In this document: positions 40,001-51,266 of the stretch, piece by piece
Layout: each line of letters opens with the position of its first letter
Numbering within the stretch: position 1 is the first letter of the stretch
NCBI GenBank assembly: GCA_019914995.1
Contig: CM034129.1
Span: 10,781,725-10,845,724, forward strand
Length of the DNA stretch: 64,000 bases
From: Acanthochlamys bracteata
Lineage: Eukaryota; Streptophyta; Magnoliopsida; Pandanales; Velloziaceae
Direction: 5' to 3'
Translations under genes and position numbers: made by a program
The notes under the pieces: generated by a model
What the model was told of the DNA's origin: nothing
What the model saw: only the letters and a program-made list of their open reading frames with translations
The model's database searches: none

Positions 40001-42544
40001 TGTTGCTGGTCCTTTACATGGTATGCTGTTGATTACTCGATATCAACCTTTGAGCACCATTGATCTCAAACGTCTGATGGCAAGAAAGAACAACACGACC
40101 TACTGCTACGATTATCCATTTGTAAGCTGTCTGCTGTTGCTGTCTTTCTCTTTTGTGAGTGCGTGTGACTTTCCTACTCTTATTGCTTACCTCTTCCTTG
40201 TGCTTTTTTATGCAGGTTTTTGAAAAAGCATTGCAGCATGCATGGGCTTCTTACTCCGATGCTATGAACATCACAGATAAACAAATTCTTAAGGTCACGG
40301 AGCTCATGTTTGCAAACAAGGGTGCAGCTTGGGGAACTCCTCTCGTTCCTGTATCACGTTCAGCCGGTCTCAATGATGTTGGCATGGTGGCCTGGTACAT
40401 GGAGATGAGGACGCCTGAGTTTCCAAACGGAAGAAAAATCATAGTTGTTTCCAATGATGTAACATATAGAGCTGGATCCTTTGGCCCGAGAGAAGACACA
40501 TTTTTCTATGCAGTGACCAATCTGGCATGCGATGAAAAGCTCCCTCTGATATATCTGGCTGCAAATGCTGGAGCAAGGATAGGGGCAGCTGAAGAAGTGA
40601 AGCAATGCTTTCGTGTTGGGTGGTCTGATGAGACAAATCCTGAACGTGGTTTCAAGTATGTATATCTAGCACCTGAGGACTATGAGCGTATCAAGTCGTC
40701 TGTAATCGCACATGAGCTCAAGCTAGAAAATGGTGAAGTTAGATGGGTTATCGATGCCATCATAGGGAAAGAAGATGGACTGGGGGTGGAGAACCTAACA
40801 GGAAGTGGTGCAATTGCCAGTGCTTATTCGAGAGCGTACATGGAGACCTTCACGTTGACCTTTGTGACAGGGCGTACAGTCGGTATTGGAGCATATCTTG
40901 CCCGACTTGGCATGAGATGCATTCAGAGACTTGATCAGCCCATCATCCTAACTGGTTTCCCAGCTCTGAACAAGCTTCTTGGGCGGGAGATTTACAGCTC
41001 TCACATGCAACTGGGTGGCCCGAAGATCATGGCGACGAATGGAGTCACTCATCTTACAGTACATGATGACCTTGAAGGTGTGTCGGCTATTCTAAAATGG
41101 CTGAGCTTTGTTCCGCCTTTCGTTGGTGGTCCACTACCAATTTCAAGATCACTAGACCCAACTGAGAGACTTGTTACATACTTCCCTGAGAACTCGTGTG
41201 ATCCTCGTGCAGCTATCTGTGGTACTACGGATAGTAGCGGAAACTGGTTAGGAGGTATGTTCGACAAGGACAGCTTCATAGAGACACTGGAAGGTTGGGC
41301 GAGAACGGTAGTCACTGGGAGAGCGAAGCTTGGAGGAATTCCTGTAGGAATTGTGGCTGTTGAGACGCAGACTATGATGCAAGTCATTCCAGCTGACCCT
41401 GGGCAGCTTGATTCTCATGAACGTGTGGTTCCACAAGCGGGACAAGTTTGGTTCCCTGACTCGGCAACCAAGACTGCTCAGGCACTTCTTGACTTCAACA
41501 GGGAGGAGCTTCCACTCTTCATTCTCGCAAACTGGAGAGGGTTTTCGGGTGGACAGAGAGATCTTTTTGAAGGCATCCTTCAAGCGGGTTCAACCATTGT
41601 TGAGAACCTGCGAACGTACAAGCAACCTGTCTTTGTCTACATTCCCATGATGGGAGAACTTCGTGGTGGAGCATGGGTTGTGGTAGATAGCAAGATAAAC
41701 CCTGACCATATAGAGATGTACGCGGAACGCACAGCCAAGGGCAACGTGCTTGAGCCTGAAGGAATGATTGAGATAAAATTCAGATCAAAGGATCTTGTTG
41801 AGTGTATGGGGCGGCTTGATAGAGAATTGATCTTTCTCAAGGCAGAACTCCAGAAGGCTAAATCTGGTGGAGCTGAAGGAGACACGGACTCTCTGCAGAA
41901 GAGAATAAAGGCTCGGGAGAGACAGCTGCTTCCAGTATATACACAGATAGCCACAAAGTTTGCTGAGCTTCACGATGTTTCTCTCAGAATGGCAGCAAAA
42001 GGCGTGATCAGGAAGGTGATCGACTGGGAAGACTCTCGGTCTTTCTTCTACAAGAGGTTGCGCAGACGAGTTGCTGAGGGATCGCTCCTTAGAATTGTGA
42101 GAGATTCTGCTGGCGAACAGCTATCCCATGGTTCAGCGTTGGAACTGATCAAGAAATGGTACTCGAGTTCAAGCTCTGCGGAGTCAGATGAAGATTTGTG
42201 GGATAACGATGAAGCGTTCTTTGCATGGAAAGATAATCCATCAAACTACGAAAACCAGCTGAAAGAATTGAGAATCCAGAAAGTTTTTCTCCAGCTTTCA
42301 AGACTCGGCGAGTCTCATTCAGATCTACAAGCTCTGCCTCAAGGTTTTGCTGCCCTTTTCAGAAAGGTAACATATTCACATCATAAAAGCCGCGCGCCAT
42401 TCAATTGCATGCTTTATGATTTTCAAAATAGAATGCATTCAAGCTAAAAACTAGTCATGCTGTTCTTTGAATTTGATGCAGATGGAGCCTTCAAGCAGAG
42501 GGAAACTGATTCAAGAGCTCAGAACGGTAATAGATGAATTGTAG
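31061..42544 (+). CDS. ACC1: Homomeric (cytosolic) acetyl-CoA carboxylase, about 31 exons
   Basis: Multidomain enzyme that carboxylates acetyl-CoA to malonyl-CoA for fatty acid elongation and flavonoid synthesis. The start [13 protein letters not shown] is the short cytosolic type; no plastid transit peptide precedes it. Biotin carboxylase: [21 protein letters not shown]-grasp loop [13 protein letters not shown] (about 31900), [26 protein letters not shown]. Biotin carrier: EVMKM, with the biotinylated Lys at 35713-35715. A long central region spans 36.0-40.2 kb. Carboxyltransferase (mostly the 2.1-kb exon 40216-42366): [74 protein letters not shown]. The last exon (42481-42544) ends [13 protein letters not shown] followed every join and found continuous protein of about 2,260 residues without lesion. 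All introns seen are GT-AG. Between the F-box-poor right side and MIPS it stands alone; no operon-like context. Confidence 0.96.
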
Positions 42545-42920
42545 ATATGCGGGGAAGAAAACTCCAGATTGCAGCAGATTCTGTACATTGATTATATAGT
42601 TCTTAGAACCTGCAGTAAAAGAGAAGAAACAAAGAAACACCTTACAATAAAATCTTGTAGCCAAAATCAATTAATTATTCTTTCAGGTAATTCTTGTTTT
42701 TTCTTCCTTCTGAGTGAAACTAAGTATATATAACTTTGTGAGTGATATCCACGTTTTACCAAATTCTCATACATATATGAGGAAACTAAAAATTCTTGAC
42801 GCAAGTATTTGTTTTCTTTAGTTGTCGAAATCGTCCTTGTGTAAACAAGGCACTTGACAAACGAACTCCTACTTATATCATAAGAGAACTTAACGAAGCC
42901 CAAATTACTTTCATTCTTTT

Positions 42921-43510
42921 TCACATGACAGAGTAAGAATTAGGATTCTCGTCACTAAACATGGCGGTAAAAACCCATCATCATGTCCTGAATGTGAATC
43001 ACTTCTACTGCTAGTAACGATCTCTAAGTTCCTTACATGCCCAGGAGGTGCCTTCTTATCATAGACTTGAGAGAAGTAGTCATAAGGTTGGAGCATCATG
43101 GCAAGGTTGTTGTTGTTGTAAGGGCATAGCTCAACATTCTTCCCTGTACATTTCTTCGCCTTCTTGAGGATCTTGCTTGCATCTGCATAACCTGTTACTG
43201 CTACCTTGTTTTGTTTTCAGTTTATCTCCACTTTCTAGACTCCTGGCAGTAAACGAAATCAGAGTTGATTTGGTTAATGGCCAAAAGGAATTGAAAAGAA
43301 TTTTTGTCCGAAGAGAAGAATGAGTTTAGTACCTTTGATGGAGGAGAGAGTGTTTCTGACTATGAGTACACAGCCATCACAGTCCATCCTTAATTCAACA
43401 GTTTGAAGTTGTTTCTTGAACTCATTGTTGCTGTTCTTGTGGTTGTTGATCATGCCATTGCTGCTCAAGAAATCAGACAAGTGATCTATTGTTCCTCCTA
43501 ATATACCCAT
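42921..43510 (-). pseudogene. Broken heavy-metal-associated isoprenylated plant protein (HIPP) gene
   Basis: Exon 1 (43510-43333) encodes MGILGGTIDHLSDFLSS and the HMA start VELRMDCDGCVLIVRNTLSSIKG, with the metal-binding CxxC-type motif (CDGC). Exon 2 starts at 43242 and should continue the HMA domain. Instead it reads V-stop-K-V-E-I-N-stop-K-Q-N-K-V-A-V-T-G-Y, with TAG at 43237-43235 and TGA at 43219-43217. It then continues DASKILKKAKK, YDYFSQVYDKKAPPGHVRN and HDDGFLPP. The usual ending MFSDENPNSYSVM appears in another frame, so there is also a frameshift near 42960. The CaaX Cys is Tyr (YSVM). The lesions leave no farnesylated protein. Splice sites are intact and no alternative in-frame acceptor avoids both stops. 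Confidence 0.9.
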
Positions 43511-44814
43511 CTCTCAAAAGATCTTTTCTTTTTGAAGGAAAGATCCTTGAATATGTAGAGAGACTTAAAAAATGGAAGGAAGTTTTTTTTCCAATAATTG
43601 TTGGAATTTAGCTGTTTTGAATCTCATTAGCTTTCTGTAAAGCTGCTTCTTTTGCTTCCAGTGAAGTAACCTTATGGTTGTGCTCTTGTGTTTGACAGCT
43701 ATTTCATTCACCAAACCAGCTTTTTGTACAAGCTACAGTAAACCTTCTTTGTAGACTTGAAATATGATATATAAAACAATTCTATGACATAAAACCTGCT
43801 TATCCGGAAAAAATTGCTATATTTGAGAGGCTAAATCTGAACCTAAAACCAGAGAAAACACATTTCAATTTTGCTACATGATTGAAGATGGACTTGTTTA
43901 TCTAGCAATACTGTTACACAAAGGATACATGAAAAAACTTGTAGTCGCAATTCGCCTTCACAGCACCATCTGCAGCAAACCATATGCTGAAACAAAGAGC
44001 AAGCAGCTGTGCAGAGGATTGGTTTGAAATTGCAGAACTGAGAGGACCCCTGTTTTCTAGAATCCAAAATCCAACCTGTAGACAAATCATCCAACAAAAT
44101 TTAAGGATCTAAATTTCAAATGAAAAAGCTTTCTTAAAACAAAGGTACAAATATACGACAATGACTTGATACCAAATAATGGTTCTTTAACAAACGAATC
44201 AAGAAAGGACTTGAGTTAAATTTCGACTGTATTGTAAAAATTCTAATTAGCAAATTAGAGAAATTTTCTTTTAAGACATTCAACGGTAGTTAAGAATTTT
44301 TTTAAACATAAAATTCCAAATTTTCAGAGAGCTTTATAGAATACAGAATCTTTATTATCTCAAACTTTCAGCACTAAAAATTAGGAGTTAATAAATATCA
44401 AATTCAATTTTTGTAAGGAATTAATTTTGAATCATCTACTAAAACATATAACATTTAAGAAATCCTTAGGATTATATAGTAGCATAAATAACTTTCGGAA
44501 CTTAAAATTTTCCACCCAAGGGTTTCTCCAAACATGAGAGATCCACCTTTTAAAAAAATCCTTAGGATTATATAGAAGTACAAATAATCATGGAGTAGTC
44601 TTACTTAACCTTACTCCCAACTTTTGTCTAACGAGCAACAGCTGCTATATCACCATTTAAAGATGAAAGTAATATCAGCCAACAACCCTTTCACAAAAGA
44701 AAGGTGGGCACTTGGTGATGCAAAATGCAAACTGCACAACTGGTGGAGGGCGGAGGGCCCTTGCACAACAATCATACGGCATCCCATATTATAACTGATC
44801 ATAAAAAGTGGTAT
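43511..44814. other. Gene-free stretch with a direct repeat
   Basis: No gene is recognised. A minus-strand frame near 43843-44097 shows an acceptor-like start but no known family. AT-rich DNA follows, with a direct repeat at 44458-44590. Confidence 0.5.
44458..44590. repeat. Direct repeat of about 30 bp, spaced about 98 bp
   Basis: AAATCCTTAGGATTATATAG occurs near 44460 and again near 44557. In both copies it is followed by a similar stretch (TAGCATAAATAA and AAGTACAAATAA). CCTTAGG is itself palindromic. The origin is unknown. Confidence 0.7.
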
Positions 44815-45510
44815 GGTGGCACCAGCCTCTTTGAGCTTGTCAGCAACTGCCTCAGCCTCCTCTTTGGTAACACCCTTACTCGCAACTATCGGTGCATTCT
44901 CCACAAGCTCCTTGGCCTCCTTGAGCCCTAAATCTGTTACTGCACGAACCTCGTTGATAACCTACAACAAATAAACAAGACTCAAAAACAAATTAATCAT
45001 GCATGATACATTATGCCACACAAGTCCATACTCCAATAATCAGCTACTTATTTTACTACTTGCTAATTACTAGGACGGAGGGCTTGATCATGCAAACAAA
45101 AAATTGATCTGGCTGCAACATCAATCAAGAAACCTAAATGCTATAAAAAAACACAAAAAAAGAAAAGAAAACTAAAACTAAAACCTTGATCTTTGCATCG
45201 GCTTCAAATTATCGAGCTTAACATCGAACGCCTTCTTCTCCTCCTTCACGTCCTCCAAGGCAGAGGCAGACGCAGTTCCGCCTCCGGCCGATCCTGCTAC
45301 AGCTGCCGCTGACCAAAATTCTGCCAAATCTAACCTGATTCTAAGAAGGGTAGCATAGTGCTTCCTCTCCTCTGCCGTCAAAGACAACAAATTCTCCAAG
45401 ATCCTTTCGAGCTTTCCGTTACCGGAGTTAACGGCTGAAATGTTGGGTCCCGCTTCCCGGGGGTGGCGAAGAAAGATCGCCGGAGAAGAGCAGAGATTGT
45501 TGGTAGTAGC
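44815..45510 (-). pseudogene. Broken mitochondrial-type ribosomal protein bL12 gene
   Basis: Two exons of a plant mitochondrial L7/L12-like protein. Exon 1 (about 45510-45185) has LERILENLLSLTAEERKHYATLLRIRL and a Gly/Ala hinge, then KKAFDVKLD. There the frame breaks: the expected EADAKIK follows one frame away, so one base is missing near 45208. The donor (ATCAAG then GTTTTA) and acceptor (TTGTAG) are preserved. Exon 2 (from 44961) has [20 protein letters not shown] and [20 protein letters not shown], then degenerates instead of ending. No ATG precedes exon 1: a presequence-like frame (KLPLLKLLPTISALLRRSFF) begins where ATA stands in place of ATG, and is itself out of frame with the rest. 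It is a decayed ribosomal protein gene that keeps its intron, so it is not a processed copy. Confidence 0.85.
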
Positions 45511-45569
45511 TTCAAAAGTGGCAGTTTTATTTTTTGGGGAAAAACTATAGGAAAGAAGAGAGTTTTAGT

Positions 45570-45850
45570 GGGTGTAATGGGCCTTAAAGCCCAGATAGCC
45601 TGTTGCTATCATTATCTTATTCGGCCCTACTAGAAAGCCCAACAGTCCAAAAGTATATACATAATAACCTCCTGAGACTTGTACTAATTACATAGAACCC
45701 CTATCGAAACTGAGAAGTGAGAAAAGCTGGTAATATTACAAATAACCCCTTAATATTAATATATTGCATATTAATCTGTGGTTATTCGATCGTGTGGTTT
45801 TTAGAACACGAACGAACCCAATTGAGCGCGCAGCAATTGAAGTCCGAAGG
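45570..45850. promoter_or_regulatory. Bidirectional promoter region, bL12 pseudogene / Acinus, with site II motifs
   Basis: About 280 bp between the diverging genes holds TGGGCC (45578-45583) and nearby AAGCCCA-type inverse copies (about 45587 and 45637). These are site II elements typical of promoters of ribosomal and mitochondrial protein genes. Their survival suggests they now serve mainly Acinus. Confidence 0.5.
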
Positions 45851-45868
45851 ATGAAGAGAAAGCCCTAG
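45851..45868 (+). other. Short upstream ORF in the presumed Acinus leader
   Basis: ATGAAGAGAAAGCCCTAG encodes MKRKP. It lies about 800 bp above the Acinus start, in what is probably the first 5' untranslated exon (donor AAAAG then GTTCCT near 45977). Whether it is transcribed depends on the true start site. Confidence 0.35.
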
Positions 45869-46660
45869 GCAACAAACTGCAGCGACCAACTTCGATTTTC
45901 AATTTTGATTAAATTCTGTTAATTTGGTTTCCACCAGCTTTGAAGACCTTCGCTTCGATCCGTTTCTTGAGAAAAGGTTCCTTCTTTTCTATCTTTTTCC
46001 CCCCTAATTTTAGCGTTTTGTTTTGACGGGAGCGAGGGTCTGGGCAAAGATTATTCGAATCAGAATGGGATTTTGATTTCGATCGTCTTCTATTCGTGTC
46101 TTTTGTTTTCGTTGTTTGTTTTACTAGGGTTTGGGAAGGAAGAAAAAAAGAAGTATTGGCTCAACGATCACAAGCCAGAGATTTTTGCACCGGAGCTGTT
46201 AAAGTGTGGTAAGTGTTTTCTGGTTCTTTTTCTGTTATGTCTGTTGATTTTGCTGACTGCTTTCAAGAAATTAGCGTTTGAAACATTAGCAAGCAATGTG
46301 GGGGGCTTTTGGACTGTGATTCTAGATGGTTACGTTTCAATTTGAAACGTAAGTTTTGAAGTTGGAATGTCTCTCTAGAATTTGAAATTTTGTAGAATCT
46401 GAAATTTTCAATCTTTATATATTGTAATCCTAGGCTGATTGGTTTGGATACGCATATCCATAACATTTTATGGTTAACCATAAGAGGGACACATGTTGAT
46501 TACCCTTGCATGTCAGTGAAATATTCACTAGTGGCACATGTTAAATGTTTATTGGATGTGCATTGCTTTGGCATTAGTTTTTGCAAATGTGTAAATTCAT
46601 CTTGTATACTGTGGTTTTTGTTAGGATTTCAACAAAAGGTAACAATTAGGGCTTGAAGAG

Positions 46661-49600
46661 ATGTCGTCCCCATATCCTGTTCTCAAGAACCGTCCAGTTG
46701 ATCAGTGGAAGGTCACTGAGTTGAAGGAAGAGCTTCGACGAAGGAGATTGCCAATAAGTGGTCTGAAAGGGGAGTTGGTAAAACGGTTAAGTGAATCCAT
46801 TTACAGTGAGCTAGAAGCTGCAGCTGTCGAGGACAATGGGATTAGTACTGATTCTGACCTCCAAGGCAAACATGATCGAGAAGAACCAGCAAACATGGTT
46901 GCAGACAATTCCCAGTTGGTAACTGGTAAAGCTGAGAATGATGATGCCAAGGTTGATAAAAACATTGGCAACATTAATGATGGACAGAGTATTGAAATTC
47001 AGAATGAGCCTGAGTTAAAAGTTCAGGCAGCTGAGGATTCTGTGGGCCCAATGGAAGACAATGTTGCTAGTACAAACGTTTTGATGGAGGAGAAAGTTGA
47101 CAATTCAGCAGTTGCATTGGAAGACGATCTTGCCGCTCCAGCAGTTCGAGTGGAAGGCAATGTTGCTATGCCAGCAGTTCGAGTGGAAGACAGGGTTGTT
47201 AATAGTCAATATTTGATTACACCAACAGACTTGAATGTAAGTCAGACTAGCAATGAGAAGCATGAGGAGCCAGAGCCCCAACATAAGGATGCAAAGCTCA
47301 GCCAACCAGAGCTAAACAATCAGGTATCTGAGATTAGTACAGATTTAGGGTTTCAAGTAACGTGTGAGTCAATTTCTACTGCTTCTATCTTAATTAATAA
47401 AAAGAATGAACTAAAGGATAATTTAAATGCTGATAATTTCCGTATAGAAATAGATGTTAAGTCAGAGATGGTGCAACCATCATCCAGCAATACTTTTCCT
47501 GTTAGTGGCGATGAGAAGATGTTAAATGTAAACGAAGGGCCTGGTGACAACCAGGTCTCTTTGCCAGAGATAGATGATACTCTTTCCAGTGGCATGGACC
47601 TTAACAAAAAAATGGATTGTCGGGATGGAGGTTCTCTTGATAAATTAAACATAGATAGGAATTCTGGCGAGGACTCATTGGATGAGGGTGTATTGGAAAA
47701 CAAGCATGTTGACTCCACGAAGAATTTTGATAACGTGGAAGACAAAAGTGAGATCAAGAAGGTCTATGGTGTGGAAGAGAAAATCAAAGACAACTTAGAT
47801 GATGGTTTAACCACCGAGACTAAGGGTGCTGTCGCTGAGGAGTTGAAGCCTGATATTTGTAGTGAGAAGAGAAAACTTGAAGGTACATTTTGTTTAGTTT
47901 ATATATCTCTTAGGTATTTTTTGAGTTCCAGACTCGTCCATATTTATGCATGTCTCTCAGGTCTTTGTTTGAGTTCCAAGACTTGTCCGCATTTGTGATG
48001 TAGTATCTGATGTTTACTTGACTATAGGCCTTTGTGGTTGCTGCAGAGTTTTCTGTTGAAGTAATAATAGGGCCATTTGTAACGTACATTATGTAATAAT
48101 AGGGCTATTTGTATGAGGTGCCAATACTTTTGACAACTATTCATGATGTACATTATGTCAAATTATTTGCATATCACTGTAACTTTTGCTTATATGATAG
48201 TTTTAGCTTTAAAACTGTCTACTTTTGGGTTCAGATTTGTAGATTTGATAAATACTCCTTGCGTTAACTTCTGCTCTGGCAGATAATATTGTTTGTACTT
48301 TGCGTCTTTACTTGACAATCACACCTTTCCAAGTTTAATCTTTAGCATCATTCAAATCCTGTAAGAGGATGTCTTTTCTCCTCTTAAATCTCATCTATCA
48401 AAATCTTGTAGTTACCTTTTCAAAAAACAGATTGGAATTTAAAGATTCTCAGGCTTACATATTAAGATTTTGATTTTTTGTTTATTCGAATGTTGTTGCA
48501 GGTCATGAAACTGTTCAGTCCAGTGAGGCACCTAAAAGGCAACGCCGATGGAATTCAGAAGCCGTTAAAGCTCCTGAACTTGCTAGACCTATGCTTATAT
48601 CTCCCGGCACTCCTAAAGAAGCACCTCAACTTACTCCTAGACATTCATTCTCTAGATCTGACTCTGGGCTGAATGCGGAGACTCCTACGGAGCGTGTTGG
48701 TATGTTCAGAAAAATATTTGCAACTTGATTTTTCATTGAAATAGTGTTTATTAAGAGTTTGTGATAAAGAAAGTTTGCCTGATAAGTGACGTTTTTCTTG
48801 AGTAAACTCGTATAAAAGATACAAGGTGTTTTTGTCCATTGTCTTTGTTTAGGTAGCAATGTATACACGGATAAGTTCAAGAACTGATAATTAAGGAAAT
48901 CATGGAGGAAAAAATAAAATACAACTTTGAAGTGATAACTAATTGTTTTGACAGATAATTTTTATGATGATTCTTTTATTAATATTTTTTATTTGCAGTT
49001 CCGCCATCACAGAGAACGGCGACAACTTCTTTGAGAATTGACCAGTTTTTGCGTCCCTTTACACTGAAAGCTGTTCAAGAGTTACTTGCTAAAACTGGGA
49101 CCATCTGTGACTTCTGGATGGACCATATTAAGACGCATTGCTATGTAACTGTATGTTTCCTCTTTATATATATTTTTTTGATTCAGTTGCTATTGCTGAC
49201 GCATTGAATCCTAGACAAAAGTTAAACTACAGCTGTTTATCATAGAATTATATATTCTCCATGCACAAGAGGATGCTCCAATGCTAGCTTTCAATTTGAA
49301 GCGACAGTTTCCTTCAATTTCTGCCACTAGCTCAAATCTTTCTCAATGTGTTACCTTCTTATTGAGTACTTAAATCATATAAATGATAGTATATTTAAAT
49401 GACGCCTTTTAAGCAGAAGGTTGCTGTTGGAGTCAAGGTCTTAAAAAGGTATAGAAGATTACCTCATATACCCAGCCTCTGTTCAATCTGTTTATTTGTC
49501 ATTGCTTTTGAATTATGTAGGTTTATTTTATTTGCTGGGGGTGGTAGTTTTTTGTCCCCTAAAAACAACAAATTTTCTTACATTAGAATTGTCCTGTAAT

Positions 49601-50464
49601 CAATTAGATATGAAGTTCTTAATGTCACAACTGTTGTCAGTTTAGAGGTTTATCACACATTGAAATGGTTTTGTAGTTTTTTTCCTTGTAAGTTGTAACA
49701 AATGTTTTTGTAGGTTAAAATCTGAACTTGTGTAAAATCCTTTTCTTTTTTTGTCAAGTTTGCATAAAGTGCAGTATACTAGAAACAAAATTGGATCTAT
49801 CTTTTGTTTGAATGTGCATTGATCATGTAAGAATGCTAGAATAGAAGGGGAAGGGAATGTGGACTATCACGATTTTGGCGTCTGAGTTCAATAAAGCACA
49901 AGGTGGAGGTTGACAATGGTTGGCACATAGCATATAAGTTCTTGTAGGTATAGATGTACTTTTCTGTTAATGTACTTTTGGCTTTTGTTTTCTCAGTATT
50001 CATCAATGGAGGAAGCAGTTGCCACACGGAATGCTTTATATAACCTCCAGTGGCCTCCCAATGGTGGACGTCAACTGGTTGCCGATTTTGTCGACCCTCA
50101 AGAGGTGAAGACGAAACTTGAGGCTCCTCCACCTGCTCCAGTTTCTGTTACTCCCAGTCCTAATGCTCCATCTGCACCACACACCGAGCTATTTGCACAA
50201 TCTTCTCCCCGTGTCCGGGAGCAGCAGCACCAGCCCCCACTGTCCAATCTGCCTCCACCTCCACCTCTGAACAGCCACCCTCTGCCAGCAAAGGAACGCT
50301 TGGCTCCACCTCCGCCTCCACAGAAGAAGCCAGAACCACTTGTTGTTACATTGGATGATCTTTTCAAGAAGACAAAGGCCACCCCAAGGATTTACTACTT
50401 TCCCCTATCTGAAGATCAGGTTGCAGCAAAGGTGGCAGCTCGGGGTAAAAGCATCAGAGATTGA
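46661..50464 (+). CDS. ACINUS: Acinus-like SAP- and RRM-domain protein (ASAP/PSAP complex), 4 coding exons
   Basis: Nuclear RNA-processing scaffold that partners with SAP18 and SR45 or Pinin in the ASAP/PSAP complexes linked to splicing and the exon junction complex. Exons 46661-47882, 48502-48699, 48999-49150 and 49997-50464 sum to 2040 nt, or 679 aa. An N-terminal SAP domain (about residues 10-45: VDQWKVTELKEELRRRRLP, LKGELVKRL) is followed by a long acidic region with a short 11-residue repeat (PAVRVE). Next come PKRQRRWNSEA, an RRM-like fold (TSLRIDQFLRPFTLKAVQEL, FWMDHIKTHCYVTY), a proline-rich linker and the C-terminal RSB motif LDDLFKKTKATPRIYYFPLS, which in animals binds RNPS1 and SAP18. 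Domain order matches Arabidopsis At4g39680. The long 5' untranslated region is probably spliced. Confidence 0.92.
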
Positions 50465-51266
50465 TAATCTGCTTGTATCTCGACAATTTGGGTAGAGTCC
50501 TTAGGTGGTAGTGTCACTGGATGTTGACCTTATCTTGTGGTAAAAGAAAGGGGGGTGATTGTAGTATTTTAATTGAACTCGATGCTTATTACTCTGAGGA
50601 AGCTTTTGTATTTGGGACACTGTTGGGTACATTTTGACAAGACCTGTGCGCCTCTTAAAACCATCAAAGCTCTGAAAGCCCTGTGGATGTTAATACTTGC
50701 AACATCGAGTAATTGTAGTCTGAGTACTGCATGTAAGGTTTCTAGTGTGGATGGTGTAACGCTAATGCCATCGCGAACCTGTCAACTAGTATTAAGTTAG
50801 ACTCCTGTTTCAATTGCTTCCTTAGTCTGAGTATGTCCATGTGCTTTGATAAAATCAGTGAAGGTAAGATTCAGTTTTATAGCTCAATGCCCTTGTGCTC
50901 ACAACTCGCTTACAGAAGCCTTATAAACTTGGAATATATTGTACAGTTGAATACAATTAGAAGTTCTCATATAGCAGCTTCAAATGCTTCTAAGACACCA
51001 TGATCCTGTTCTTCAAGGGCTCTTACTATCCGATTTTTTTATCCCGTAGGCTTGTGATCAACAGACCATGTACCCACAATATGTTAGCTATTACAAATGA
51101 CAACCCCCATATTCGATCACTTGAAAATGGAAACAGATGATAAACTTCAGTGACTTGACTTAATAGAAACAAAACACAAAATTGAGAAAAACGAACGCCT
51201 TTCACAAAGAACAACCAATTTCAGCTGAAACTGCGCATCCAAGTGGACTATGGAGATAAAAGTTGC
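50465..51266. other. Convergent 3' flanks of Acinus and PLP3
   Basis: No gene seen in about 800 bp. Presumed 3' untranslated regions of the two converging genes and a short spacer. Confidence 0.6.

Noticed and set aside
43843..44097. Minus-strand 84-codon frame with an acceptor-like TCTACAG near its start
   Set aside because: No recognisable family in any frame and no partner exon found.
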